Part shown: positions 37,465 to 46,073 of the stretch, in pieces
Layout of the letters: the number at the start of each line of letters is the position of its first letter
Position numbering within the stretch: position 1 is the first letter of the stretch
Assembly: GCF_036556685.1 (NCBI RefSeq)
Contig: NZ_CP140614.1
Coordinates: 744,001-808,000, forward strand
DNA from: Sulfurospirillum sp. 1612
GTDB taxonomy: Bacteria > Campylobacterota > Campylobacteria > Campylobacterales > Sulfurospirillaceae
DNA length: 64,000 bases
Reading direction: 5' to 3'
Made by a program: the position numbers and the translations under genes
The notes under the pieces: model-generated
The model's database searches: none
Told to the model about the DNA's origin: nothing
What the model saw: only the letters and a program-made list of their open reading frames with translations

Positions 37465-39435
37465 ATGGCACAAAATAATAATAACAATAATAACAATCAA
37501 AACAAAAAAGGGAACAATTTTTTTAATCAAAACCCTTTGTTGGTTTTTGCAATTTTTTCGATTATAGTAATCGTCATTTTCAAAAATTTTATAACTCCAA
37601 ATGATGGAATGATTAATAATTCAGTGGGATCAACTGCCAATGCAGTGACCAAAAATATCAATTATTATCAATTTAAAGAGATGGTAAAAGAGGGGAAACT
37701 CTCCTATGTAGCCATCGGTCAGACCGTGATTCGAGCATACATGCAAAATGGTCCCGTCAAAGATGTTTTTATCGTGAAAAAAGTTGAAGGAGACAACAAT
37801 CTCATCTCTCAACTAGAAGCGAAGAAGATCCCATACGGTGGATTTAACGAAAGCAATGTCTTTTCTGAAATTCTCTTCTCTTGGGTATTGCCTATTTTTA
37901 TATTTTTTGGTATTTGGATGCTTTTGGCAAACCGCATGCAAAAAAATATGGGTGGCGGCATCTTAGGGATGGGGAGCAGTAAAAAGCTAGTCAATTCAGA
38001 AAAACCAAAAGTCACGTTTAGCGATGTGGCCGGTGTCGAAGAAGCCAAAGAAGAGGTGAAAGAGATTGTTGATTTCTTGAAGCATCCAAGTCGTTATATC
38101 AATCTGGGTGCAAAGATACCCAAAGGGGTCCTTTTAGTAGGCCCTCCAGGTACTGGTAAAACACTTCTTGCCAAAGCCGTAGCGGGGGAAGCGGATGTAC
38201 CGTTTTTCTCTGTTTCAGGTTCAAGCTTTATTGAAATGTTTGTCGGTGTGGGAGCGAGTCGTGTGCGAGATTTGTTTGAAAATGCAAAAAAAGAGGCTCC
38301 TGCGATTGTCTTCATCGATGAAATTGATGCCATTGGTAAGAGTAGGGCGGCCAATGGACAGATGGGCGGTAATGATGAGCGTGAACAAACCCTCAACCAA
38401 CTTCTAGCAGAGATGGATGGTTTTAGCTCTGATAAATCTCCTGTTATTGTTTTAGCCGCGACCAATAGACCTGAAGTTTTAGATGCGGCACTGTTGCGAC
38501 CGGGACGATTTGACCGACAAGTTTTGGTTGACAAGCCAGATTTTAAAGGACGGGTTGATATTTTAAAAGTCCATGTTACGGATATCAAATTATCAAAAGA
38601 TATTAAGATTGAAGAAATTGCAAGAATGACAGCGGGACTAGCGGGTGCAGATCTTGCCAATATTATCAATGAAGCGGCACTTTTGGCCGGTAGAAAAAGT
38701 AAAGAATTTGTAGAACAAAAAGATATGATTGAAGCGGTCGAGCGAGCCATTGCAGGGTTAGAGAAAAAGAGCAGACGCATTAATCCTGAAGAGAAGAAAA
38801 TTGTCTCTTATCATGAGAGTGGTCATGCCCTCATCGCTGAGACAACAAAAGGGGCGAAAAGCGTCTCTAAAGTCTCTATTATTCCAAGAGGATTGGCAGC
38901 ACTTGGTTATACGCTTAACACGCCAGAAGAAAATAAATTTTTAATGCAAAAACATGAACTTGTTGCAGAAATTGACGTCCTATTGGGAGGTCGTGCCGCA
39001 GAAGAGGTATTCTTGGGTGAAATCTCAACAGGGGCGGGCAATGACTTAGAACGCGCGACAGACATCGTCAAGTCCATGGTCGGTATCTACGGTATGAGTG
39101 ATGTAGCTGGCTTAATGGTCCTAGAGAAACAGAGAAATACTTTCTTGATGGGTGGCAGCACCAAAGAATACAGTGAAAAAATGGCTGAAAATTTAGATCA
39201 ACATATTAAAACCATGTTGAATGAACGTTATGAAATTGTCAAAGGTCGATTAGAAGAGTATCGTGAGTGTATTGAACGTATCGTTGATAAACTCAAAGAA
39301 GATGAAACGATTGATGGTGACATGTTGCGATCGATTATCTCGACTTTTGAGAAGGAGAACAATATGCCAACCAAAATGCATGCAAGGACTGAAACTAGCA
39401 GTATTGATGACAAAGAAGACCAAAACGATGCTTAG
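37465..39435 (+). CDS. ftsH: ATP-dependent zinc metalloprotease FtsH
   Basis: Membrane-anchored AAA+ protease for misfolded and regulatory proteins. Two helices (about 24-43 and 134-155) flank a periplasmic domain; then come Walker A GPPGTGKT (226-233), Walker B FIDEIDA, the SRH with two arginines (RPGRFDRQ), and the zinc site HESGH near residue 452. The N-terminal eight-residue run of Asn in front of TM1, encoded by AAT/AAC codons, is unusual. Length 656 is normal. Confidence 0.97.
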   Translation: MAQNNNNNNNNQNKKGNNFFNQNPLLVFAIFSIIVIVIFKNFITPNDGMINNSVGSTANAVTKNINYYQFKEMVKEGKLSYVAIGQTVIRAYMQNGPVKDVFIVKKVEGDNNLISQLEAKKIPYGGFNESNVFSEILFSWVLPIFIFFGIWMLLANRMQKNMGGGILGMGSSKKLVNSEKPKVTFSDVAGVEEAKEEVKEIVDFLKHPSRYINLGAKIPKGVLLVGPPGTGKTLLAKAVAGEADVPFFSVSGSSFIEMFVGVGASRVRDLFENAKKEAPAIVFIDEIDAIGKSRAANGQMGGNDEREQTLNQLLAEMDGFSSDKSPVIVLAATNRPEVLDAALLRPGRFDRQVLVDKPDFKGRVDILKVHVTDIKLSKDIKIEEIARMTAGLAGADLANIINEAALLAGRKSKEFVEQKDMIEAVERAIAGLEKKSRRINPEEKKIVSYHESGHALIAETTKGAKSVSKVSIIPRGLAALGYTLNTPEENKFLMQKHELVAEIDVLLGGRAAEEVFLGEISTGAGNDLERATDIVKSMVGIYGMSDVAGLMVLEKQRNTFLMGGSTKEYSEKMAENLDQHIKTMLNERYEIVKGRLEEYRECIERIVDKLKEDETIDGDMLRSIISTFEKENNMPTKMHARTETSSIDDKEDQNDA

Positions 39436-40084
39436 ATCTCATACGACCACACAACTGATCGCAAAAGAGGGGTGGTCGTATGTTGGATTTTTTTTCGTAT
39501 TGTTCCTGTTCTCTTATTTTTTTGAGTGTTGGAGTTGGTTATTTTTATTTTTATTTCTCTTATCTGCTTTTGTATTTAGAAATTTTGAACGCATTCCAGC
39601 CGAAGATGACAAGATGTCGGTTTTGGCTCCGATTGATGGAAAGATTACCAATATATCCAAAGTCGTTCTCAAAGATAAGACAGAATTTTTAAAAGTGGAG
39701 ATTCGTAAAAACATCTTGGATGCGTCCATCTTGAGGTCACCCGCATCGGTCTCTTTTAACAAAACACGAATGATACATGGATTGTTTGTTGATGTGGATC
39801 ATCATATTTCAAAAAAACTAAATGAACGGGCCATTTTGTCTTTTACTTCAAGTTTTGGGATGATTATCATGATTGTCAATAGTGGCTTTTTTGCTAGAAA
39901 AATTGACTTGTTTAAAACTATTGGACGATTAAAATTCGCTGAACGATTAGGCGTTTTGATTGATGGCAAGGTGGAATTATTATTGCCATTGAGTGTGAGA
40001 ATAAAAGTAAATTTAGGAGATAAAGTGAAAGCAGGTGAGAGTGTTTTGGGTTATTTTTCATCCAAGGTTGCATCACATGAGTGA
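39428..40084 (+). CDS. Phosphatidylserine decarboxylase-related protein, processing serine not seen
   Basis: A 218-residue protein starting with an ATG that overlaps the ftsH stop. Two hydrophobic segments (about 19-50) precede a Psd-like domain: LAPIDGKITN, HGLFVDVDHH and VNLGDKVKAGESVLGYF. In active short Psd enzymes the chain is cut at Gly-Ser (FGSRVDVYLP) to make the pyruvoyl group; the matching place here reads LIDGKVELLLP, one residue shorter and without Ser. It therefore may not be a decarboxylase. The position between ftsH and pssA resembles the Psd-related Campylobacter gene at that place. Confidence 0.75.
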   Translation: MLRSHTTTQLIAKEGWSYVGFFFVLFLFSYFFECWSWLFLFLFLLSAFVFRNFERIPAEDDKMSVLAPIDGKITNISKVVLKDKTEFLKVEIRKNILDASILRSPASVSFNKTRMIHGLFVDVDHHISKKLNERAILSFTSSFGMIIMIVNSGFFARKIDLFKTIGRLKFAERLGVLIDGKVELLLPLSVRIKVNLGDKVKAGESVLGYFSSKVASHE

Positions 40085-40823
40085 GACTGAGAGCACCAAT
40101 AATAATCAAAATAAAATACAACTAATATATATATTTCCCAATCTTTTTACTGCGGCGAGTATTTTCGTCGGAGTTATTAGTGTGCTGGCTTCTGCTAAGG
40201 GTGATTTTGATAAAGCCGCTCTTTATATTTTACTCTCTTTGATATTTGATGGACTTGATGGGCGTGTTGCCCGTCTTACCAATACCTCAAGTAAATTTGG
40301 TGCTGAGTTTGACTCGCTAGCCGATATTGTGGCTTTTGGTGTCGCACCTGCGATGTTGTTTTATTATAGCATCGGGATTCATTATGGTAAAGTTGGCTCT
40401 TTACTGACCGCGATGTTTGTAGTCTTTGGCGCAATTCGTCTGGCGCGATTTAATGTCATGATAGGAATCAATGAGCCTTCGGTCTTTATCGGTGTTCCGA
40501 TTCCAACTGCGGCTGTTGTGCTGACTATGTGGATTTTAGTGCATGAAAAATATGTTTTTTTCAAGGATTACAATATCGCTATTTTGGTGGGCATTGCGAT
40601 GCTTGCCCTGTTGATGGTGAGTAATTTTCGATATCCAAGCTTTAAGAAAATCAATCTGAGAAAACCCAATTTTATCAAAGTGCTGGTCTATCTTGTGATG
40701 GTGTTTTCGTTGGTTTATATTTATCCAGTCGAAAGTATTACGATTATTGTTACCGCTTATCTCTTTTATGGGGTGGTACGAGCGATTTATAATTTTACAA
40801 TTGCAAAATATAGAAAAAATTAG
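40077..40823 (+). CDS. pssA: CDP-diacylglycerol--serine O-phosphatidyltransferase
   Basis: Inner-membrane enzyme making phosphatidylserine from CDP-diacylglycerol and serine. The 248 residues have about eight membrane helices and the CDP-alcohol phosphotransferase motif DGLDGRVARLT...GAEFDSLAD with all acidic residues. The ATG at 40077 lies inside the end of the Psd-like gene. The 3' end appears to contain the promoter of the downstream leuA unit. Confidence 0.93.
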   Translation: MSETESTNNNQNKIQLIYIFPNLFTAASIFVGVISVLASAKGDFDKAALYILLSLIFDGLDGRVARLTNTSSKFGAEFDSLADIVAFGVAPAMLFYYSIGIHYGKVGSLLTAMFVVFGAIRLARFNVMIGINEPSVFIGVPIPTAAVVLTMWILVHEKYVFFKDYNIAILVGIAMLALLMVSNFRYPSFKKINLRKPNFIKVLVYLVMVFSLVYIYPVESITIIVTAYLFYGVVRAIYNFTIAKYRKN

Positions 40824-40829
40824 TATAAT
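40801..40829 (+). promoter_or_regulatory. Putative sigma70 promoter for the leader peptide and leuA
   Basis: TTGCAA (40801-40806), a 17-base spacer and perfect TATAAT (40824-40829), placed across the pssA stop codon. The predicted RNA start near 40836 is about 12 bases before the ribosome site of the leader frame. Confidence 0.6.
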
Positions 40830-40859
40830 GAATGACAAATTTAATTTAAAGGAGACAGA

Positions 40860-40955
40860 GTGAACGGTGTAGACATCGGAATTACAAAATCATTAAAATT
40901 TTTACCAAAGATAGAAATCAAAAACGCCCTCCTGCAAAACCTCCTCAGCCTCTAA
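40860..40955 (+). CDS. Candidate leucine-rich leader peptide of leuA
   Basis: A 31-codon frame starts with GTG five bases after AAAGGAG (40848-40854), itself just downstream of a promoter-like TTGCAA-17-TATAAT. The last eight codons before TAA encode Leu-Leu-Gln-Asn-Leu-Leu-Ser-Leu: five leucines, all as CTC or CTG. The stop lies 53 bases before leuA, the first enzyme of leucine synthesis. This is the layout of an amino-acid-sensing leader, although no terminator hairpin is visible between it and leuA. I know of no described homologue. Confidence 0.6.
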   Translation: MNGVDIGITKSLKFLPKIEIKNALLQNLLSL

Positions 40956-41008
40956 TTATTACTTTACTTTACAACCCATAACCAACAAAAAAATTAAGGA
41001 AAATTAAA

Positions 41009-42550
41009 ATGAAAGATATAATAATATTTGATACAACATTACGAGATGGTGAACAAAGCCCCGGTGCTTCTATGAATACAGAAGAGAAGATTCAAATTGC
41101 ATTGCAATTAGAAAAATTGGGTGTTGATGTCATCGAAGCAGGTTTTGCAGCAGCGAGTCCTGGCGATTTTGGTGCGATTAAAAGAATCAGTGAACAAGTG
41201 AAAAATTCGACTGTTTGCTCATTAGCAAGAGCCTTAGATGGTGATATAAAAGCAGCCGCTCATGCCATTGCAAATGCGAACAAGCAAAGGATTCATACCT
41301 TTATCGCAACCAGTCCAATTCATATGGAATACAAATTAAAAATGACACCCCAAGAGGTCATCAAAAGAGCAGTGGATTCTGTGCGTTATGCCAAAACATT
41401 CTGTGATGATGTCGAATTTAGCTGTGAAGATGCCGGACGGAGTGATATTGGCTTTTTGAAAGAGATATTAGATGCTGTGATTGAAGCCGGAGCGACGACA
41501 TTAAATATCCCAGATACCGTTGGATATCGATTGCCTCAAGAGATGGGCGCTATCATCAAAACATTACAAGAGAGTGTAAAAGAGCGTGCCATTCTTTCGG
41601 TGCATTGTCATAATGATTTGGGTTTGGCGGTGGCTAACTCTATTGAATCCATCGAAAATGGTGCAAGACAGATTGAGTGTACTATCAATGGACTTGGTGA
41701 GCGTGCCGGAAATGCGGCTTTGGAAGAGATTGTGATGACATTAAAAACAAGAAAAGATGTTTTTTCTGATTATCATACCAATATCAATATTAAAGAGATT
41801 TATCCATCAAGTAAGTTGGTGTCAACGATTACGGGTATTGAGCCACAACCAAATAAGGCAATTGTCGGTAAAAATGCTTTTGCTCATGAGAGTGGTATCC
41901 ATCAAGATGGCGTCTTGAAATATGCACAAACGTATGAAATTATGAATGCCAAAGATATCGGTTTGGATAACAATTCACTTGTCATGGGTAAACACTCAGG
42001 ACGTCACGCCTTTAAAGATAAATTGTGCAGTTTAGGCTATAGTTTAAGCGATGAAGAGGTCAATATCGCTTTTGATAAATTTAAAGTATTAGCAGATTCA
42101 AAAAAAGAGATTTTTGATGATGATATTCGAGCATTGGTATCGGCTGAGATTATTAAAATCTCTGAAGTATTTGAATTGGTTACCTTGCAACTTTCTGATT
42201 GTAACCCAGGAGGTGTACCTAGTGCTGCTGTGACGATTCGACATGATGGCAAAGAGATTACCGATGCTGCGATTGGTAATGGTACGATGGATGCCATATT
42301 TAAAGTCATTGACCGCGTTTGTGGAGCTGAGGGACGCTTGAAAGAGTATAAAGTTGATTCTGTTACGCAAGGCAAGGATGCGCTTGCCAGAGTGATTGTG
42401 AAGGTCGTATTTGAGGAAGGAAAACCTGCCATCTTAGGTCATGGATTAAGCGTTGATACGATGCAAGCAACGGCGAAAGCTTATATTGGTGCCTTAAATA
42501 GTTATATTTCTATGAAAGAAGATTTGAGATCTCTTACTAAAGGGATTTAA
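41009..42550 (+). CDS. leuA: 2-isopropylmalate synthase
   Basis: First committed enzyme of leucine biosynthesis, condensing acetyl-CoA with 2-oxoisovalerate. The 513 residues have the catalytic [16 protein letters not shown], the metal site [13 protein letters not shown], the [13 protein letters not shown] signature and a C-terminal leucine-binding regulatory domain (about 390-513, with [10 protein letters not shown]). Ribosome site AAGGAAA is moderate. The upstream leucine-rich frame suggests regulation beyond feedback inhibition. Confidence 0.96.
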   Translation: MKDIIIFDTTLRDGEQSPGASMNTEEKIQIALQLEKLGVDVIEAGFAAASPGDFGAIKRISEQVKNSTVCSLARALDGDIKAAAHAIANANKQRIHTFIATSPIHMEYKLKMTPQEVIKRAVDSVRYAKTFCDDVEFSCEDAGRSDIGFLKEILDAVIEAGATTLNIPDTVGYRLPQEMGAIIKTLQESVKERAILSVHCHNDLGLAVANSIESIENGARQIECTINGLGERAGNAALEEIVMTLKTRKDVFSDYHTNINIKEIYPSSKLVSTITGIEPQPNKAIVGKNAFAHESGIHQDGVLKYAQTYEIMNAKDIGLDNNSLVMGKHSGRHAFKDKLCSLGYSLSDEEVNIAFDKFKVLADSKKEIFDDDIRALVSAEIIKISEVFELVTLQLSDCNPGGVPSAAVTIRHDGKEITDAAIGNGTMDAIFKVIDRVCGAEGRLKEYKVDSVTQGKDALARVIVKVVFEEGKPAILGHGLSVDTMQATAKAYIGALNSYISMKEDLRSLTKGI

Positions 42551-42556
42551 TTTTTT

Positions 42557-42585
42557 GTGATCTTGCATGTCCTGTGCAAGATCAC
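42557..42585 (+). terminator. Strong hairpin after leuA
   Basis: GTGATCTTGCA (42557-42567) pairs perfectly with TGCAAGATCAC (42575-42585) over a seven-base loop; GAAATTGTTTTA follows on the plus strand. It overlaps the stop of the converging GGDEF-EAL gene, so it may end both transcripts. Confidence 0.7.
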
Positions 42586-45080
42586 GAAATTGTTTTAATC
42601 AATGCGATTAATGCTTCTCGTGTCTTTGGCTCTGAGTAGAAATAACCTTGTCCCTCATCCACTCCGAGATTTCTCAATATATCTTCTTGTGCTTTAGTCT
42701 CAATTCCCTCCGCGACTGTTTTATATCCCAAACTTCTAGAAATCGCAATGGTCGCTTTGACGATATTAATGTCACTGGCATCAATAGAAATATTATCAAC
42801 AAAAGTTTTATCTATTTTCAATACTTCAATCGGCAAATTTTTGAGATAAGCCATCGAGGCGTATCCCGTACCAAAATCATCGAGGACAATTTGGAATCCT
42901 TCCTCTCTCATTTGTTGTAACGAGGTGATATTTTCATCAATATCATACATAATGTGCGTCTCTGTTACTTCGATACCGATGTCGGTTGCCTTCACATGGC
43001 ATGCGTCCATGATAGATTGAAAATCCCGCAAAAGAGTTTTATTGACCAGTTGTGAGGCCGATACGTTGACGGATATATTTTCTAAATAGGGGTACTGTTG
43101 CTTGATAATAGTAAAGTCTTCACATGCTTTGCGAAACACAAAGTTTCCAATTTCATGGATGAGACTCAAATCTTCTGCAATGGGTATAAAATAATCCGGA
43201 GGGATTTGTCCTAATTTTGGATGATTCCACCGAATCAACGCCTCAAGTGAGATGAGTTTTTTGCTTTTGAGGTTGTATTTTGGTTGATACACGACATAAA
43301 ATTCGTGATTTTTCAGTGCGGTTGCTAGGGCTTGTTCAATTTGCCATTTTTGTTGTATTCTATCTGAAAGTTCTTTGTTGAAGACCATATAAGAATTTTT
43401 CCCATGTTCTTTGACTTGGTTGAGTGCAATATCTGCTTGTTTGATTAAAGTAGCGGTATCTTTGCGCCCATCGACACACGTGGCAATTCCGATGCTAATA
43501 CTGATGCGCGATTTGAAGTTGTCGATAATAATCAAATCTTTAAAGAGATTCAAAATATCATGAGCGATGCGAATACTCTCATCGTCTTTATCCAAAGATA
43601 AAATTGCAAACTCATCTCCTCCGATACGAAAGACACTATTGTCTTTTTTGGTATAGGCGCATAACATGTGGGCGATTTTCTTCAAAATCTCATCACCCGT
43701 TTCATGACCAATCGCATCATTAATCGTCTTAAATCCATCAATATCGATAAAAAGTAGCGATAGAATGTTGTGATTGAGGTCATTTTTCATATTAAATAAC
43801 ATATTTTTAAGGCACAAACGATTAGGCAAGGCGGTGAGACTATCATGATAGGCTAAGTATTCCATTTTCTCTTTTTGGTGCACATAATCAGTAACATCGA
43901 GTTTGATAGCTAAGTATCCGGTTAGTTTGTTATTGGTCATCATTGGCGTAATGGAGGATTTTTCGTAATATATTTCACCATTTTTTTTCTTATTGATAAA
44001 TTCTCCTGACCATTTTCTACCGCTGGCTAATACCCGATTGATTTCATCATAAAAATCTTGAGAGAGTTGTTCGGAGCGTAATATATTTGGATTTTTTCCA
44101 ATCACCTCGTCGTAACGGTATCCAGATGTCTTGACAGAGGCATCATTAACATAAGTGATGAGGCGGTCTTTGTCTGTGATGACGATAGAATCATCACTAT
44201 TTTCAACGGCATATTTAAAAGCGAGCAATTCTTTTTTAATTTGTAGCGTTCTAATATAGGTAAAAAATAGCAATAAAATAAGAAAAACAGAGAGTGTAAA
44301 AATAATATATAAAATCCTATTTTGATGATACACAAGCCTATTATGCTCTTGATTAAATTTTGTATTTAGCGTCGTAATGTCATTCTCTAGCGGAATCAAA
44401 GCTGCTTTTTTTCTCAATCCATCGACATAGGTAATTTTTTCCAATGTTGTTTTCATTTGTTCCAATAATTGAATCGCATTTGGATGGGGTATGTCTCTAT
44501 CTTTTAACATCGCAAGGCTTTGATCAATCTGGTTTTTATTGATATCTAGATTTAAATACGTTTCGATTAAACTATACAAGGATGCATCAATGTGTGTATG
44601 AATCTGTTTGATTTCACTAAGCGTACCTTTGGTGCGCGCTTTTATATCTCGTGTATTATTGATGATATAAAGCAGGGTATATAAACTAAAAGCACTATAA
44701 GATTTGTATTTTTCGATGATTTCCTTTTTGGTGGAAAAGTCTGTTTTGATTTTCTCAAGATAGGGATCGTATCCTCTTTTCTTGAGGGCATTTTTCAAGA
44801 ATTGGAGATTGTGTGTAAAATCAGAAATTTTTGTTTCTATTTTGTCATAATTAATAACAATTTTACGATTCAGAAAAAAGTTGTCAAAATCTTTATTGAT
44901 GAGCTCCAAACTGTGGATGGAATTGCTAATACTTATATAGCTCTTCTCTTTTTTATCAATCGCATTAATTTCATAAAAAATATATAAAGAGAGACCGATG
45001 AGTGCGAGAATGATTAAGATAATTTGATCTGCATAATGCCTCAGATTTTTGAATTTTAAAGATATATTATTGGACATCAT
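42582..45080 (-). CDS. Membrane-bound PAS-GGDEF-EAL protein (cyclic di-GMP turnover)
   Basis: Two membrane helices (about 20-36 and 255-276) enclose a 218-residue periplasmic sensor domain rich in helices. They are followed by a PAS domain (about 287-400), a GGDEF domain with intact RIGGDEF and an EAL domain with LEALIRW, NVSASQ and DDFGTGYAS. Both synthesis and hydrolysis of c-di-GMP are thus possible. The ATG at 45080 has GGGGAAG upstream; the stop of the cytochrome c peroxidase overlaps this start, indicating translation coupling. Confidence 0.9.
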   Translation of the reverse strand: MMSNNISLKFKNLRHYADQIILIILALIGLSLYIFYEINAIDKKEKSYISISNSIHSLELINKDFDNFFLNRKIVINYDKIETKISDFTHNLQFLKNALKKRGYDPYLEKIKTDFSTKKEIIEKYKSYSAFSLYTLLYIINNTRDIKARTKGTLSEIKQIHTHIDASLYSLIETYLNLDINKNQIDQSLAMLKDRDIPHPNAIQLLEQMKTTLEKITYVDGLRKKAALIPLENDITTLNTKFNQEHNRLVYHQNRILYIIFTLSVFLILLLFFTYIRTLQIKKELLAFKYAVENSDDSIVITDKDRLITYVNDASVKTSGYRYDEVIGKNPNILRSEQLSQDFYDEINRVLASGRKWSGEFINKKKNGEIYYEKSSITPMMTNNKLTGYLAIKLDVTDYVHQKEKMEYLAYHDSLTALPNRLCLKNMLFNMKNDLNHNILSLLFIDIDGFKTINDAIGHETGDEILKKIAHMLCAYTKKDNSVFRIGGDEFAILSLDKDDESIRIAHDILNLFKDLIIIDNFKSRISISIGIATCVDGRKDTATLIKQADIALNQVKEHGKNSYMVFNKELSDRIQQKWQIEQALATALKNHEFYVVYQPKYNLKSKKLISLEALIRWNHPKLGQIPPDYFIPIAEDLSLIHEIGNFVFRKACEDFTIIKQQYPYLENISVNVSASQLVNKTLLRDFQSIMDACHVKATDIGIEVTETHIMYDIDENITSLQQMREEGFQIVLDDFGTGYASMAYLKNLPIEVLKIDKTFVDNISIDASDINIVKATIAISRSLGYKTVAEGIETKAQEDILRNLGVDEGQGYFYSEPKTREALIALIKTIS

Positions 45081-45984
45081 GAGGCACTTCCCCATCAAGA
45101 GCATGTAAAAAATCTACGATATCATCGATATCTTGACGATTTCCGTATGCATCAAGTTGGTATTGGAGCATAAATTGCACCACGTCTCTTAAACTATAAA
45201 ACCGCCCATCGTGCATATAAGGCGCTGTTTTTGATATATTTCTAAGCGTGGGTACTTTGTAAAAATATTTATCATGAGGGTCTTTTGTGATGTTGTATCG
45301 GCCAAGATAATCACTTAAAAGTGGTTTTATTTCACCAAATTTAGCAAATAAATTGCCCCCTAAATTCACCCCATTATGACAAATAATACAGCCTTTGGAT
45401 TGAAACAGAAAATATCCTCTTTTTTGAGAAGCACTCAAAGCCGTATCATCACCACGCAAATATTTATCAAAAGGGGCATTGGGGGTGTTGAGTGTTTTGA
45501 TGTATGCGGCGATGGCATTGCTGATATATTTGGGTTTGACGCGATCATGATAGATGGCTTCAAAGCGTTTTTTGTAGGCGGTATGATTGAGCTTTTTAGC
45601 CAAATCTGAGATATTACTTTGCATGGTATCATTCTGTTCTATCATGAGGGTGATGGCCTCTTCAAGTGTCGATGCGCGTCCATCATAAAATTGTGTAAAA
45701 TTGTACTTTGAATTGTAAAGTGTCGGCGTGTTGATTGGGTTGGTCTTATTGTCTGAGTAGGGAGAATTTCTGCGATTGTCTGCTGTGGCATATTGATGTC
45801 GATGACAACTAGCACAAGAAATTTGATTATTTTTTGATAGACTTTGGTCAAAAAAAAGTTGTTTTCCTAAGCGTATTTTTTGTGCATTATCGATGGTGTT
45901 ATTTCGTGGTATTGGCGTAATTGGTTGTGCTAAAAGCACCAGGTTGAAACATGTAAAATATATCAAAATGACAACGTAATTCAT
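45067..45984 (-). CDS. Di-haem cytochrome c peroxidase (CcpA/MauG family)
   Basis: A signal peptide (MNYVVILIYFTCFNLVLLAQ) and two haem sites, CASCH (57-61) and CIICH (199-203), define a periplasmic bacterial di-haem peroxidase that reduces hydrogen peroxide with electrons from cytochrome c. The 305 residues fit the family. Typical motifs TPTLYN and APYMHDGRF are present. It overlaps the GGDEF-EAL gene by 14 bases in one operon. Confidence 0.93.
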   Translation of the reverse strand: MNYVVILIYFTCFNLVLLAQPITPIPRNNTIDNAQKIRLGKQLFFDQSLSKNNQISCASCHRHQYATADNRRNSPYSDNKTNPINTPTLYNSKYNFTQFYDGRASTLEEAITLMIEQNDTMQSNISDLAKKLNHTAYKKRFEAIYHDRVKPKYISNAIAAYIKTLNTPNAPFDKYLRGDDTALSASQKRGYFLFQSKGCIICHNGVNLGGNLFAKFGEIKPLLSDYLGRYNITKDPHDKYFYKVPTLRNISKTAPYMHDGRFYSLRDVVQFMLQYQLDAYGNRQDIDDIVDFLHALDGEVPHDVQ

Positions 45985-46026
45985 AACATTTCCTTCAATA
46001 TAATCTCATTATATCACAATCTGTGA

Positions 46027-46073
46027 AAAAATAACTTGGGAACAAAAGTGTTGCTGACATGTTAGTTATTTTT
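46027..46073 (-). terminator. Putative terminator at the end of pflB
   Basis: AAAAATAACT (minus strand, starting 46073, overlapping the pflB stop) pairs with AGTTATTTTT (ending 46027), about 27 bases of loop between, and the second arm runs into T residues. A smaller AACA/TGTT stem lies inside the loop. Confidence 0.5.

Noticed and set aside
37465-37515. AAT/AAC-rich tract as a CRISPR-like or tandem DNA repeat
   Set aside because: It is only a codon run for asparagine at the ftsH start; no spacer structure.
38094-38780. Long open frame (228 codons) on the minus strand inside ftsH
   Set aside because: It is the mirror of the ftsH AAA+ domain; composition (Ser/Ala/Leu-rich) and lack of motifs mark it as a shadow frame.
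39263-39427. Upstream extension of the Psd-like frame within ftsH
   Set aside because: These 55 codons lie in another frame of the conserved FtsH end and have no ribosome site; the ATG at 39428 overlapping the ftsH stop is far better.
40956-41008. Attenuator terminator between the leucine-rich frame and leuA
   Set aside because: No stem of meaningful length and no T-tract is present; any control must work differently.
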